The notes under the pieces are model-generated. The model saw only the letters and a program-made list of their open reading frames with translations, was not told where the DNA came from and made no database searches. Of a stretch of 64,000 bases of DNA, positions 26,001 to 39,737 are shown in pieces. Location: assembly GCA_014338405.1 (NCBI GenBank), contig JTDE01000204.1, positions 13,307 through 77,306 of the forward strand, in the 5' to 3' direction. Source of the stretch: Paragonimus skrjabini miyazakii. Taxonomy: Eukaryota > Platyhelminthes > Trematoda > Plagiorchiida > Troglotrematidae. The position numbers and the translations under genes were made by a program. Each line of letters begins with the position of its first letter. Positions within the stretch are counted from its first letter, which is position 1.

Positions 26001-29000
26001 CTTACACTACTATCGTTTATTAAACACATGCATTTCGTAAGTTAACTCATTGCAGCCTAAGGGGGATAATTCACCGTGAGCAACTTCATTTTATTATGCC
26101 ATCTATTTCTTAAAATGAAAATCTTTGTATTTTGCAAATTGTCCACCTACTGATGTGATAGTTAAGACCAATGAAATACTAAAGCGTATTCTGAGACTGA
26201 GTGAGAAGGGAATTGCTTGCAAACAAATACTGAAATATACCTTCATTGCACAGGAAATAATTGTGAAAAACATTATTAATGATTAGCAGCTGAATACATT
26301 TTTCACCTAAACAGGTAAAAAAAGTGTAACTAATAACATTGGTATGGTTCAGATTACACGAGTTTTCACTTAAGATGAGGACCATACTAGTCAGCAAACA
26401 AAAGTAGTTTTCCAGCGTTAAATCCCCGCAACAAATCACAAAATAATGGCAAATTTCAGCGCAGTTCAGTTGGTGTCCACAAATCATTGGCAAATTCCAT
26501 TAAGTGCATGAATCTAGTGCACGAATTTAGACATCTGTAAAAGAATTAGACTCATAAAGTTCTGAACTTCATAGGTTATCTTGAGTGCCTAAATATGAAG
26601 TACCGTTAGACCCGATTTGAAGAAATTGTTTAAATCATGCGATGCAAAAGTCCATACGATTTGTTGAAATCAGCCGGTAAAAAGTACTCATTGTACGCGA
26701 CAGTATCGTAAACTTGTTATAACGTCAACTCAACATATTTTAACAGAAAAAACTGTAAGTATCGACCGACACCAAATCTCTATTCACATATATCTCGCTG
26801 AACGAAACATTTGAGTTTTCAGGTAGGTAAACCGGAGACAACAACAATTGTGAATGAAAGAAAACATCTATTGCATCTTTCAACAGAGCAGTCGAAAACG
26901 TAACTGCTCGCGATTTATGGCCTGGCAAACTTCTTTGCATATTATCAAGTGCGCACTGCAGGACAAAAAAATTATAAAGCGTATAACAGGAGTCGATTGT
27001 AAAACTAGACATATAAGGGAAACATCCGGTAAATCTGTTCGCTAATTAGACAAGAGCTTCATTACCATGGGAGTGATAAACAAGCAAAAGAGTCTTTCTG
27101 CTAAAACAAAAGCGGACACCAACGTTTCAGAGCAACTGTCTCAGCATATCGTAACCCTCGGGGTTGAGAAATGCAGAGAAATTTGCTAGACCATAAATCG
27201 TGCGCATTTACTTTCTGACTGCTGTACTAAAGTTTGTTTCGGAAAATGCTGCTTTACGTTTGCTGTATCGTCACGATTATAACGTTATGTTTTAGCTTTC
27301 CAGTAAGTCTATATTATATCGAAAAAATCGTACGACACAGCATAAAGCGTCCTGTAAAACAACATGAAAAGGTAGTTTACAAAATGTAACTGTATGTACC
27401 TTAGGACAAATAATATAAAGCAAGTCGGTCGCAGTAGGCGATAAGTCTGCTAATCGGGGGTTAACGTTGTTTATTCGATTCCGAATTTATAATTCGTTTG
27501 GATGTTTCACAAGTTATGTGATCGCATTTCAGAAGTGGGCGCCCAATCCTTGTGAATTCCCACATACTTGGCAATCAGAACAATGTTTGGAACTTAGCTG
27601 CATCAGTGAAGACCGTAACTAATAAACAGGGGGGACTTTACCTGTAAACGTTGCGATAAGTAGACTTGTAAAGACGCTCTCATAAGCACAACGGAAGATA
27701 AAAACCGTTCCTATTTAGCTCGCTCAATGAAGCTGACTTTCCGGAGCAGGTTATTTTTAAGCAACTATTAGTGAACACAAAGTTAGGCAACTTGTAGACT
27801 TGGAGATGGAAGATGCACAAGTTAATCAAACACATTTCGATGATTTTTCTTAAGTAAAGAGATAGAGGTACCGACAATAAATGAGGGCATCAAGCTCCCT
27901 TGATTCACATCACTGGTAATTCGGATACGATTGCGTGGTAATGTAATGAGGCAATGTTGGTAATGACGGAAAATGCGGGTTAAGAGTTGACTGATAGACG
28001 TTTGTGATGAGCGTAAAGCGGAAAATGAACGTTATAATTCCAAAGGATGAACTGAACTGAAAGGGTATATAGTGGAGATATAATGAAACTTTGGAACAGA
28101 CAAAAATATTGTCGCAAACTAAAATAGAGATCGTGAAAGCGAACTGATGGTGTTCATTTGTTCGTATAAACAAGTAAGAGAGTGAATTAGTACAAACTCT
28201 GAGATTTCAAAATGTCCCAAGTCTAAACGGTACATTAGTTGAAGGGCCACAGTTGCTCTTAATTTGCGCCCAGTTTCTCAAATGTATTTTCTAATTGAAC
28301 CACTTACTAATTCAGTCAGCTACCTTACGGTGTGCTCAATAAAGCATTTTTCTGGTTACCTTGAGGTACTGTTAACGTACCTCCTTCCGCCGATACAGAA
28401 AACACTGTTTGTAATGGGACCTAAAGTTATGAAAATGGCATCAGAGTTGTCAAGCCACTATGCGGAAGCTTTGCTGTGTCTCACATTCACTTGACAGCTA
28501 ACGTGGAGCTACTGCTACTGAAACAAAATAATCATGCCCTGGGAAGGACAACCGGAAGTACGCCAGTTCACGAGGTGTTTGTGAGAAAAGGTTTGGAATT
28601 GATCGGCTTATCACAGCTATCAAGAATATTACATGTGGCCATTCGATACATTCTAATGAATAACGTGCATGCAAAAAACCACTTCTGTTTTACATAGGTG
28701 CACAGCCGTTAAAATGCGGGTACTGACAAGATTACCTGGTTACGGGGCATTTATTTATACATTCCAATATTTCGGTGGAAGGACTTTAATTTAACGTGTA
28801 TTTGAAACACCTCACACTTTGTAACGACAACTGTGACATTGACAACTGTGTGTGCTATTAACAGTATATAATACCAACGTATGTCAAAAGATACATAACA
28901 ATATGTATAATAATATATGATATCAACAATTATAATATCAACAACATTTTTGCTAAAGTGGAACTCATTGAAAATCGTCCAACTCCCGTTGTTTTAAAGA

Positions 29001-32000
29001 AACCGTTCATATACTTACCGATGCTAGACCTGATAAGCTGAATAAACATTTCGAGATTTGCGCGTCGATACCGACATTTTTTCGGATTGGGTGGTTTACA
29101 AGAGACCTAAATGTCAAGAAGCTGGACTTCGGATGGATTGTAACCAGCGACAAAACAGCATAAACATAGACAACAGACGCTTTGTCAGATAAACCACGAA
29201 GCCAGACCGCGAGCTCGGGATTTTACATATGGGCCGAGGTATCCATCTCCACCACGGTCTAATGTGAAGTCCACCAAGTGATCTAGGGTACCGACTAGTG
29301 CGGCAGAATTGCTCGAACTATTCATGCTGCCGAGCACAAATATTGCGTTAATTATAAGTAGTTCGAAACTGTTAAATTAACAACAGACTCTGAGCTTTGA
29401 GTGATTTTGAATCTAGAACTTATAACTCCGCAAAACTGTGCAAAATACAGCGGACCGGAACCTTACCAGTCTCTTCGGCTACGAAGAAACAGTTCATGTC
29501 TGTCACATCCCAATGTTTATAGAAATATTTGTATAGCTGCAGTCTGAGTTACACAAAGAGGACATACCAGTACCTAGCTATTCAGTTCAAGCAGCTTGTT
29601 CTCAAATGATCGGGAATTCAGTCAGGCCCCTGTGAAGGCGCTGGCGAACGACACTCACCATTACCACTTGCACGGTATATAATCCAAACAGAACATAGAG
29701 TCGAAGTTCCTGACGCGTTTCCGGTGATTTTTCGGAGCAATCGGGAACGCATACTCCAGTTTGCTGATGCTTCGGCTGTCAAACGTTACAGATCTCTCCG
29801 TGTGTTCAACAACAAGTTGTGTTGACGCTACGGCTAACCTTGTCGTCGGTATTCCCATAAGTTTGGTGTTCAACTTTTGTGTCCGTCTGTTTACTCCTTT
29901 AAGCCATGAATCTTCCCTGCGTAATTTTAACCCTTGTTCAGAATTGGCTACATGTGAGCGTGTGATGAAAACGTACGATAACGAGGTAGTTTATATGTCG
30001 CGTTAGAGTTCAAGAGCGACAGCTTTGCCAAAATCGTGATCAGGCGACCGCCCACTTTTCTCTTTAGCACCACGTCAGTTGTCGCTCCTAGTAGAAACAT
30101 AAAGTTCTTTCATGCCCTCAAGTTCTTTTTATTCCCTTGAAAATGGCTGTACAGATGGAACAGCGAAGTCACTCTCTGAACTCTTCCGGGAAAACCATCA
30201 CCTATAACTAACTTGATAATCACTAAAATCCCAACTACCCGTAAACCCTGCAAAATTAATCGTGTGAGATCTTTCATTCGACTTCATGTCAGCAATGGAT
30301 TCCGTGCAGCGAAAGTGAACAGAGTGAAAGGGCGTATGCTAGTTTTCGAGGAGACCATTGCAGTTGCTTACAACGACCGACTTTGTGCTGTTTAACTGGT
30401 CAAGTTAAAAACTGAACCAATCATTCAAAAACAGGATATATTCATTATACACATATTTCATTACCACAAACCTTTTACACCTTCGCGTTTTTCTGTTCCG
30501 TTATTCACTGTAGTTTGAAATACCAAAGTGCGTAAAAAATTAGTGCCGTTCTTATGGAGCATCATCTAGAAAACTATAAAACATGTCCGGAAAATATAAG
30601 TGTTTCATCAGAGATGAAGACAAAAATGTGCTCGTAAATGACGCATAAATGTTGTGCTTAAGGCCTCACAACGGATGTACACAGATTTGTCACCCAGTGT
30701 TTAAATGGTTTATAATATTCTGGGAATTTTCTTCATCTGTGCTGAGGATCATCCGGTATTTGATTGGCTATCAATTAACAAAGTGTTGTGGTCTGTTACG
30801 CCTAGTAAAATATAATTGAAAGCCATCCTGTTTAACACGTTCTGACTTGTGATGAATTATCCTCGCTTGTGTTAGATCAACAATTAACAGATTCGTGGTC
30901 GCTGTTATTAAAAGATTCAATTGTGATGATGACAATCACTAGACCCACTCGCATGGTTATCCATTCAGCTTTTGGACTTTCAAGGAATTAAAGACCACGT
31001 GTAAATATCTTAAAACCTCATTTACAGTAATTTTAATGTAACTCTAACAGTTGTGTAACATTTCCATTCACCCTAACAGTAGATTTCTTAAATTGTGGAT
31101 TATATAACACACAAGTGGGAACAATTTCGATCGTGATGCTGCGACCTTCGTTCATAGATACGCGCACGCTTTGTCTTAACGCTAAATATGAGACGCCAGT
31201 AAACACGCAAACCATGGTTGCTTAGTTTTTCTCGTGCTGCTTTGCAGCGGAGTCTATTGGGCACACGACGAGACAGCTTGGTAAGCACTTAGGCAAACAT
31301 AACCTAGCATGTCGTGGACGAAAAATGAGAAGATCAATAACTAACGCAAATGCAGAACATTTGGCAAACGCAGATCAGTCTTGTTGTATTGTCTACAGGG
31401 CATCTAGATAGCAGCCAAAGTCAGCACAATGTCGTATTATAGCGGTAGGTGAAGCGATCGATATCGAATTACGTAATCTTTTGTTGTGCTGCCATATGTT
31501 CGATCGAATTCTCGAACGTCCTTTGCTCAGCGTTCGTCTGCCCACGAACGCTTCATTCCATTTGCCCTGATTTATCTTTGTACAGTTGTGAATCAATTTT
31601 TCCAAGCTGTAATCGCCGTCTCTTATTCAACTTCTAGAAGTGAAATGACTTGAAAACATAAGCCTGTCTCCCTATTCCTATTCTAATCGACCACCTGAAT
31701 GTTTTGAGTCAACTATTTACATTACTAAGCCAAAAAGAATGAGGCTCCTTGATTCCTTCAGAAATCTTTGGTTACGTGACCTAAGTGTTCTGCTGAGCAC
31801 CAGCAGGAAGCTGGTTGCAGGAACACTAATTTGTCCTGTGCATGATCAACACGGTTTCGTTAACGAAGCATAACCCGAAATCTGCCATACCACCTCAAAA
31901 TAAAGGTAAGACGAACGATGATTTCAACCCGCACCAAATATATGTCATCAGATTAGAGATATACTCTATTTGGATTCGCTATCGGATGTACCAGATATCT

Positions 32001-34911
32001 ATCTCCACTAAGCCTAATCACATGGAGGTTGGGCCTCTTCATTAGGTACTAGTTGTGAAACTCGTTTTGTCCCTGCTGGTAACTGGGAAGCGGAGTGACG
32101 TACGGTTTAGGGGTAATGAATCTGTAGAAATGGTCACATTGGTTAGCTTATTACGCTTATTCATGATTTGTTTTGCTCGTTTTGTAGCGCTGCATCCGGG
32201 AAATTAAGATAAGGTTTGACTTATTTCTGAAGTTAATAATGCAAATGAACGTCTCAAGGAACACATGTACAGTATGTGGAACATTATGATTTTCTACTCG
32301 GTTGACATGTTTACGGCATATCTTTATCCCTTTGATACGAACACTCTCGTTCGTGTCTACTTAAAAAGATGTTCGTTATAGCTGAGGTCAAAAAAACCTA
32401 GGGCCATATCTTTTTGTCATTAGAGTCTTCCGCTTGAAACAAATTAAGTGTTCAACGTGCAGGGCATTTGTAATTTATTTTTGCTGCAATTGGTCAACAC
32501 CACTTAAAGGTTTTCAGTCAGGAGGCAGCTGTTCGGACCGTTTATTGCGTACGTTACCTGCACAACGAAAATGATGATATACCTCATGAGGAAGTAACTT
32601 TATGTTCACTGTCAATTGCCTGTCAAACAGTTTGAATCAACGTATTGAGAAAAAAATCACTTATAGTGAGAAGGTGACTCGAGCCAATACAACACATCTG
32701 ACGCATAAATAGCAGTGTACTGGAAACACTTGAATAAGAAGTCGTATGATAAAACAGTCACACCCATGAAAATCCAGATACGGCAGTATAAATAGTTTTG
32801 ACTATTGCATATCACCAGCTGGAATAGTGGAGGCTTGCGGAGTATGACTGACGCATGGGCTGATGTGAGACCAGTTTTTGACTTGTAGTTCACTTGCCAG
32901 ATGAAGATGTACAACTATTGAATTCGAAGATTCTTACCGTGTATTGTTTAGGTCCTTTGGCAGCGTCAGGGTTAGATCCGTTGTTCAGCGTCCTATGCAA
33001 CAGTCAACACACATTCCTGTTGATTCGTCACATGGACGTTTGCGCCAAAATCACATTGGTCGGTGTCGTAGGGTTTGTGGTTATGAGCCGCGTCGGACAA
33101 TGAAGAGGGTAGTGTTGGTGTCACCGACACATTACTATCATTGATCATGTCCGGCATCACATGTTGGGTATTGATCTAATACACGAAACCACCTCTATAA
33201 TTAAAATTATATCTTGGAATGTACGACAAAGAGTTAGCAACGTCAAGACAAGTTGCACACCGTGTACGACATTTCAGATGAGTAACTGTCCTGAGAGCGT
33301 ACATGACAAGTTCAACAAGGTTAGTAAGGAGCATGCATGAACAAGTTCACTGGAGGTTTGGTGATGGGTTCACCAAGACGGTTCAGTTGAGTGAACGACG
33401 ACTTGTCAGTGCAGAATGAGGGCTTTCGAACCCCTTCAAAGGTTAGCAGTATATTTGCAGACTATTCGGGAAAAATTTAATTTGACGGATTTTTTGCATG
33501 TACACAGTTTATCAGCAGGGCCTCTTTGAAACCCTTCGTGGATATTGGTGTGGGGGACCTATTTAGTGAGGTGAAACTGACATGCGAGCAGTCTTTCGTT
33601 AGGAAATTCATTACGATCACGGTTATCCAATTTAATGACAGCGGTATATTTTTGGGGCGAAATGATCTTGTTAAAAATCACTCTTGGCAACAACAAACTA
33701 TAGGCACAAATGATTTCCAGAAGTACTCATAAAAATACACTGATAACAAATGAGCGCGGAACGGAAGATTAATCACAAAACATGAGTGATTAAAGTCACC
33801 AAGTTGTCCGTAGCAATCTACAGCATTCGGCCTGACAACAACTTTGCCGCACCAGCTAAGGTGATAATTGACAAGCATTTCTCTCGTTCCAACCTAGTAA
33901 GTCCAGGGAATAGGGGTTATTTAATGTGTTATGTTGATTGTTGCCATTACTTCAATGCGGTGACAAGAAACATTTGGGCGTAGAGATTTCTGTGGACAAA
34001 GACGAAACAAGCATACTGATTGAAACCAGCGGCAATTAGTTTATTAGTTTTGCTTATCACAGACATGACTATTCTTTGAATCAGGAGACGAAAAGATCGA
34101 AGCATTTTAAAACGGTAAACTAGAATACCGTGACTGTTTTCTATGGAAAATCTAGCAACTAAAAATAGCTGTCATGCCTGTGTTGACAAGCCTGAAATCC
34201 TGTTTCCACAGTAATAGACTTTATCTATCAACTACTGTACTCAGAAATATATATGACGCTCATGTTGTAGAAAAACAATGTTAACACCTGCAAGACATTT
34301 ATGAAGACTTGCCGTGGAAGTTTAACAATTCGATTCACTCTTAACAGTCGTTAGCCTTAAACCAGCGAATTTTATTAACGGTCCATATAACAACAGCACC
34401 TGAACGAATGCATAGCAGATTGACTGGATGAATTGTGGCTGAAAGGAACATCGCTAATGTATAACGATCAGTCAGAAAGGTTGGCGAGTAGAAAGCACCA
34501 AAACTGGCAGGCTACAGTGTGGAGACAAGGAATATATCTGTATAAATTCCATGTGTTGCCAATTTGTTGACAATTCTCATTTCAAACTGACTTCGAAAAT
34601 GTCGAGATTTTCAACTGCGCTTTCTGTTAAGCCCTGGCAGGACTGGCTGTCCATGGTGGTGGTGCATATTCAAAGAGTCAGTCTGTCTTTCACTTAAAAT
34701 ACCGGGTCACTTGCAGTTGTGAATATGTTTGTAATAAGCAGAACAGATCGATGCTTGCTTCAAAATATGACAGAGAAAATTCCCATGTGGTTCTCAACTG
34801 TAATGCCACAAAACGATTTACTGACTGTAACGTGACTGGAGACCCTGGCTTCAAAGACCTGTGAGCACCACTTATCAACTAGACAACCGCACAGCAACAC
34901 ATTGGTCAATA

Positions 34912-35326
34912 TGTCGCTACGTAATTGCAACCCGAGGCCTCTAGCAATTAACGGAGCATTGCAACTCAAACAACCTCGACCATTCTTCTCTGCAGAGAAA
35001 GTGCTGACCCAATCAATCTCCTTGTCATGAAATGGATTACGCGATCAGCCTGTTAAAGGTCAACAATATGTGGTTAATACGCTCAGTTATTGTTGATATG
35101 TGAGGTTTGCGTAAAATTCGCCGGCTTTACGTTAGCGACTGATGAGAATAAAACAAAAGGTTCACAAGACGCGATATACATATTTTTTCTGTTTTGACTA
35201 AAGATAAAATGAGAACTCAATGTTTTAACTCATACAGTACGTTGAACCGCTTATAATTGAGAAGGTGTTTTGGTTTTATAAGACAGTATCGTCAACTTAA
35301 AATCTATTTGCTAGTTGAACAAAATG
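34912..35326 (+). repeat. Dispersed repeat R2, copy 1
   Basis: This stretch is homologous to 62586-62935. Shared landmarks in the same order are TACGTAATTGCAACCCGA, the CTCGACC/ATCGACC stretch, AATCAATCTCCTT, GCGACTGAT and a final GAACAAAATG. The copies are diverged, and copy 2 lacks roughly 60 bases near the 3' end. No coding capacity, terminal inverted repeats or tRNA boxes were recognised, so the class is unknown. A hammerhead-like core lies at 35131-35180. Confidence 0.72.
35131..35180 (+). ncRNA. Hammerhead-like motif in R2 copy 1 (degenerate)
   Basis: An intact CTGATGA core (35139-35145) follows TTAGCGA. The next nine bases, GAATAAAAC, sit where a very short stem II would be, but GAAA has become AAAA and the stem III palindrome is lost. 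It is reported only because the second R2 copy keeps the parts missing here. Activity is not expected from this copy. Confidence 0.3.
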
Positions 35327-37771
35327 GTCTCAGCTAGGATGTGGCAGATATGCATCTAGCGATACATCTGTTCGACAAAACAACAGAAAGATTGCCAGAT
35401 AACATTTAGGCTGGTAGTCCTCTTAACAGCTCGTTTTGTAATCGGACATTTCCAGAAAGCTTTGGTATGCGACCACGTTCCTGAAGACGATTAAACGGGT
35501 AGATATCAACTATACAGAGCGCCCACATTGTTGGATGTTTTCTGTTTATGCTAACCACACTGAGGACTTTGTGAGCAATATATGAGATTTTGATAACGTA
35601 AAGTTTGCGCTTGCGGACGCATAATTTGTACTTACTTGCTCGGTTTTTCCAGTATGGTTTGCTACACAATATCCAGTACACTGCTCTGATGATGATGTTG
35701 ATATCTAGAAATGCAATACGGTAGCATAAAATGATTTACTTAACCTGAAGGATCACTACATAGAACGTAAAGCTATGAAATGCCCTTGATTTTTTACCGA
35801 TGCGGTAGGCAGTATTAATGTGGTGGTATGCTAGTTGACGCAGCTCAGTTCATCAATATCAAGGTGGTCTTGGTGATGCAGTCATCCTAATGTAATATAA
35901 TATATATATATATATATATATTACACACATAATAAATTAGATTCTTCCAACGGATTATGTCTAACTGCTCTTATATGGTTACTAGCAGATGCAAAATATT
36001 CTTATGATTTTGGACTACATTTTTACAACTGCCGGAATTGTCCAACCTGTCAATCATTCCATTAAGCGAAAAATTTCGTTTAACAGGAAGTCGAGTGAGA
36101 TTGCAATAAATTTCTCCAAACAGCTGGTTTTATGGATAAACATGGAACATTGACAAGCATATAGTTAATAGCATTGTCAACAATGGAGTGGACACCAGGT
36201 GCGCCGTAAAAACCTCACCTGAATGTATGTTGTATTTGAATGGTCTCACAATCAGTTCAGTCTATCTCAGAAAAGTAGACTCCAACAAGAATGAAACCGT
36301 TCCACAGTCAAAATAATATGGCCGAAAAAAGGTATGGATCCAAGAGAGCAGAAAAGCAACATTCGACTGAATTTCACCACCCGTTATTTGGTAGTCACTT
36401 AATAAACGAGAGAGTTTGACAGCAATCGCATAATATAGACAAAACTCTTATTCACTGTGGCCGAATAATCAATTTATATAAAAAAATATACCCCGCTTGA
36501 ATGTGCGCAGTTCATTACTGAGGAGAGCACGTGGAAAGTTGCGTTTATTTTCGCAGCGTAGCTAGAATTAGACATGAGGCACGTTGTCTGAAGGCACTAG
36601 TCTGTCTCCTATGAATTGTGTAGTGCGCCACTTCAAATAATTGAATAATTTTTGATACTTTTTTGTATATTTAGGCAGTTACATAATGTGAATTATTATG
36701 GACACCGAAGTTATGGGCGAATTAGTCAGACGTAGATGGCCAATGTACTAGTCAGAATTCGAAATGCAGCACCTCTTTGTTTTCGGTTACCTTTATTTGA
36801 TAGCCAGGCACAAGAAGTCAAATGAAGAAAATTTCTAATTCATTGCGATATCTGAAACTGTGAAGCAAGTAGTAGTGCGGTCGTAGATCTCATATGAACC
36901 AGTGTTTCTACCGTTCTCACAGAACTGTGAAGTCACACCCAGTAATCATTAACGATGATAGACACGATCAAAATAACAGTGCGTAATAGCTCAACTGATT
37001 GTCTAACTTGGGTGTGTTAATGTTTTCAGCTCAAAATTTAATATGCTTCAATATTGAAGGACTTCTTAATAATTTTGGATTACTTATGTTTCCTAAAGAG
37101 CTCTACAAGTTCTATCTAGTTTTCTTGGAATGTAGTAAAGTTCGTTTACTGGATACTACTTCTGGATATTCTGAGTCGTTTACGAAAAACTGATGCCTTC
37201 AGGTCTGCGCTGAATGTAACCGACCAGAATCGAATGATCAGATGTGTCCGACTTCTGACTATAAGATCGACTACGCATCAGGTTAATAACACCTTCGTAG
37301 AATTTTCTTGGTAATCCAATTGCACAGTAGTCAATTAAACAAGGAAAATAAAGCAAAGTATTGGTATTGTCTTTCTTCTCTAATGCAGATTGAAGCAGGT
37401 GCTAGACTTTGCTTCCATCCAGTAAACTAGGGGTATGTTTCTGTGGCGCGTAACTGCTGTTATAGTGGAGTGACGCTACAGCTTACTATATTGAAGTAAA
37501 AACGTAATCCAAAAATCTTTAAAGATAACGTGATCTTCACAATGGAGTAAACGTAAAATACAATGCATAGGACATTAAGAATGCTCGTCCAATCAGGCGA
37601 TGAACCTTTCAGGTGCAGACAGTACATTTATTCCTATATTTGCACTGCCCATGAAATCTGCGTTTCGGTTAGCGGCATACTCAGCTTAAGCATGTGACAG
37701 CTTGCCCGCACAAAAGTAGATTGTAGATCTGCTAATGCAATTCAGATGTCAACCGCAGACCCACCTTTCTC
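35327..37771. other. AT-rich stretch without supported gene
   Basis: Only ORFs up to 91 codons (35406-35681, minus) occur, with no recognisable motif. Apart from the TA microsatellite at 35901-35920 I see no repeat or RNA gene. Confidence 0.45.
35901..35920. repeat. TA dinucleotide microsatellite
   Basis: Ten uninterrupted TA units are flanked by TGTAATATAA on the left and TTACA on the right, so the tract plus flanks (35891-35925) is almost self-complementary. The length is likely to vary between individuals. Confidence 0.85.
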
Positions 37772-37995
37772 AGTTCTGCTTACTGTGGGGTCAATGGCGC
37801 AGTGACAAACACGGTTGCATCATGAAAGCGTGCCCGCAGTTCTAGCCCTAACCGTAGCAAGGATGAACACTACTGGAGAGCTCTACTGAAGTCAAAACTC
37901 GAGTCTAGTGCTTCTTCTTTCTAGAAGGGGTTGACTGGAAAGCTTATCTAAATGTGAACGCTGCGACCAAAAGTGAGTATTGTTCAAGATGACAT
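37772..37995 (+). mobile_element. tRNA-head/hammerhead element, copy C (single arm)
   Basis: This is a half-element on the plus strand. It has the end of the spacer (GGGGTCAATGGCGCAGT), a tRNA-like head with an A-box-like stretch near 37801-37814 and a decayed B box near 37839, a hammerhead (37862-37914), and the downstream arm GGGGTTGACTGGAAAG with a diverged continuation to about 37995. No inverted left arm was found upstream, so it is a solo arm or a 5'-truncated copy. Confidence 0.72.
37862..37914 (+). ncRNA. Hammerhead ribozyme, decayed core (copy C)
   Basis: Stem I (CACTA with TAGTG), stem III palindrome ACTCGAGT (37897-37904) and cleavage triplet GTC are intact. The first core strand reads CTGGAGA instead of CTGACGA, GAAA has become AAAA, and stem II no longer pairs well. 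It is recognisable by homology to copies A and B but is predicted inactive. Confidence 0.62.
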
Positions 37996-39604
37996 TCGTA
38001 AAATACCATAGTCCAAAGAGTTCTTGATCAGACGCACACAGTTAGTTCATACATCCAGCCAACAAACACTGACTTATTTACGTAGCTTATGAAACAATTG
38101 AAAGGGAACTCTTTGTCGGGAGACTCAACAGAAGGATCCAAGATACCTAGACGGACAACATGAGATTACTCATTTTTGTTTGAAGTGTGATTATTTGATT
38201 GTAGATATGTATGCACTGGAGCGATAGTAAGTGAATACGGTTGAACTTAACCGATTCCACCTCGTTATGTTTCTCGTTAAATGGCTCTAGTAAAGGAGTA
38301 GTCGGCAAATAAATTTAAGTTCAATGAGTTATTGAAAAGCACAAAGCGTTAAAATTAAAATCGGATTACATATCTGCAATAAGTGCAAGTGATAGGATTT
38401 CTGAAGGCAACTCACATTTTTGCACCTCATTTTGCAATTCCGAAGCATTTATGATGATATATCGTTTTTAGTTTTATCTGTACTAGCTAAGCAGTCTAAA
38501 TGGTGTGCTAAGGTTCATTTGCTCGCAGTTGCGAATGCGATAGCTTGTCTGAAAATTTGTTTATGGATTAATCCTGATAAAACTGCAGGATCAACCAAAT
38601 GTATGATGAAAACTATCCGGCCTCTAGTAATTCCCTAGGCAATTACACCGTCGTCGATTCCCAATGACTTCTTCTGATGTCAGATTCGCGAGAACAAAAC
38701 ACATCTAAACGCTTTTAGATTGTATAACTTTGCTAAATCAGAGGGAATCTACAACTCTGCGAATTCAACCTAAAATCTGATCAATTTGCTCCAAGTGATA
38801 GCCTCAGTCACACATCTTATCCTTATTCGGTCGACTGTAGTTTTCCAATTAAGTTTCAGTTTGTAATAGTTCACATGACAATACACTAGCCGTCCTTTGT
38901 GAAGACGGATTGTGCTATCACAACGTTTAGATTGGTCTAAACTATCCTGTTAAGAATTGTTGGCAGTCATGTTCTTAGCGTTTGCCTTATTGTTCACAAA
39001 TTTCCGTTCAAACGTAACATCATTCTTGACCTGCTGAACAGTCTTCAGATAGTCAACTGGAAGGAATACATCGTTTATTAAAGAGATTTAAAACTCTCCC
39101 GAACAGTTGGAACAAAGAGATATCGTCACTTATTGCGATAATGATGTCACACTGGGAATGTAGAGGGTTATATAGAGATAAACGTAACTGATAATGATGG
39201 TAGTCTCATAAGTGAGAACAGTCCAGATTGTATGTGCATGCAAAATCCCTGCCACATTTGTCATCGATTTTTCGGCTGTAACAACGTTGTTTTTTCAACT
39301 ACATTGCTCGTTCTTATTCCATACATAAATTTTTAGAAAAATGTAGGAAATGTTTTGGTTACGTCAATTCCGCAAACTAACAGTGTATTGCAGCATATTC
39401 TTATAACCGTATGGTCCATCTATAATAAGCCTGAAAGGTCAGTAACATTCAAACCACTACAAAACATAGTTGCCGTTGATTAAGTTCATGGTAACCGCTT
39501 GCGGACGCTTTTGAATCTGATGGCTTTTCCTGCTCTTTGCCAAAGACTCACTCTTGACGTCCCATTCTTTTCAATCCTCTCCAGATTCCCGTAGAATTCA
39601 TAAG
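37996..39604. other. AT-rich stretch without supported gene
   Basis: I see no gene or repeat. One 72-codon ORF (38420-38638) has no recognisable motif. The last 100 bases or so may still belong to the 3' untranslated end of PLE-1, whose boundary I cannot place. Confidence 0.4.
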
Positions 39605-39610
39605 AAGCCA

Positions 39611-39653
39611 ATTTTGCAAACAGCTGTTTTCGGTAATTCTCATCAGGCTATTA
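39611..39653 (-). ncRNA. Candidate hammerhead ribozyme in PLE-1 3' region
   Basis: On the minus strand, AGC is followed by CTGATGA (39640-39646), a short stem II segment GAATTACC, GAAA, and then a perfect 10-base palindrome AACAGCTGTT (39619-39628) that would form stem III, next a U cleavage base and GC. All core residues are intact. Weak points are stem II, with little more than its closing G-C pair, and stem I, with two G-C pairs before a mismatch. Its location on the coding strand just 3' of a PLE supports the call, since hammerheads in PLE terminal regions are established. It may be decayed or need a dimer. Confidence 0.5.
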
Positions 39654-39737
39654 CAATTACATAGGGTAAGTGCGAATTATATATGAAGATTATAGCGTGT
39701 CAAATAGGTCATCAAAAATTCACAGGAGTAGTACGGA

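Larger units (their letters stand above)
18219..34911. other. Long AT-rich stretch without supported gene
   Basis: This region has no recognisable gene. The longest ORFs are 144 codons at 20095-20529 (plus) and 130 codons at 25058-25450 (minus). Neither shows a domain, and the second overlaps an ORF on the opposite strand, as chance ORFs do. Simple repeats occur at 18621-18660 and 19991-20020. A lone B-box-like string on the minus strand near 23114 has no partner A box or foldable tRNA arm. Confidence 0.45.

Noticed and set aside
33415..33450. GTTCGAA string on the minus strand suggesting a pol III B box
   Set aside because: No A box and no repeat relatives were seen in the window.
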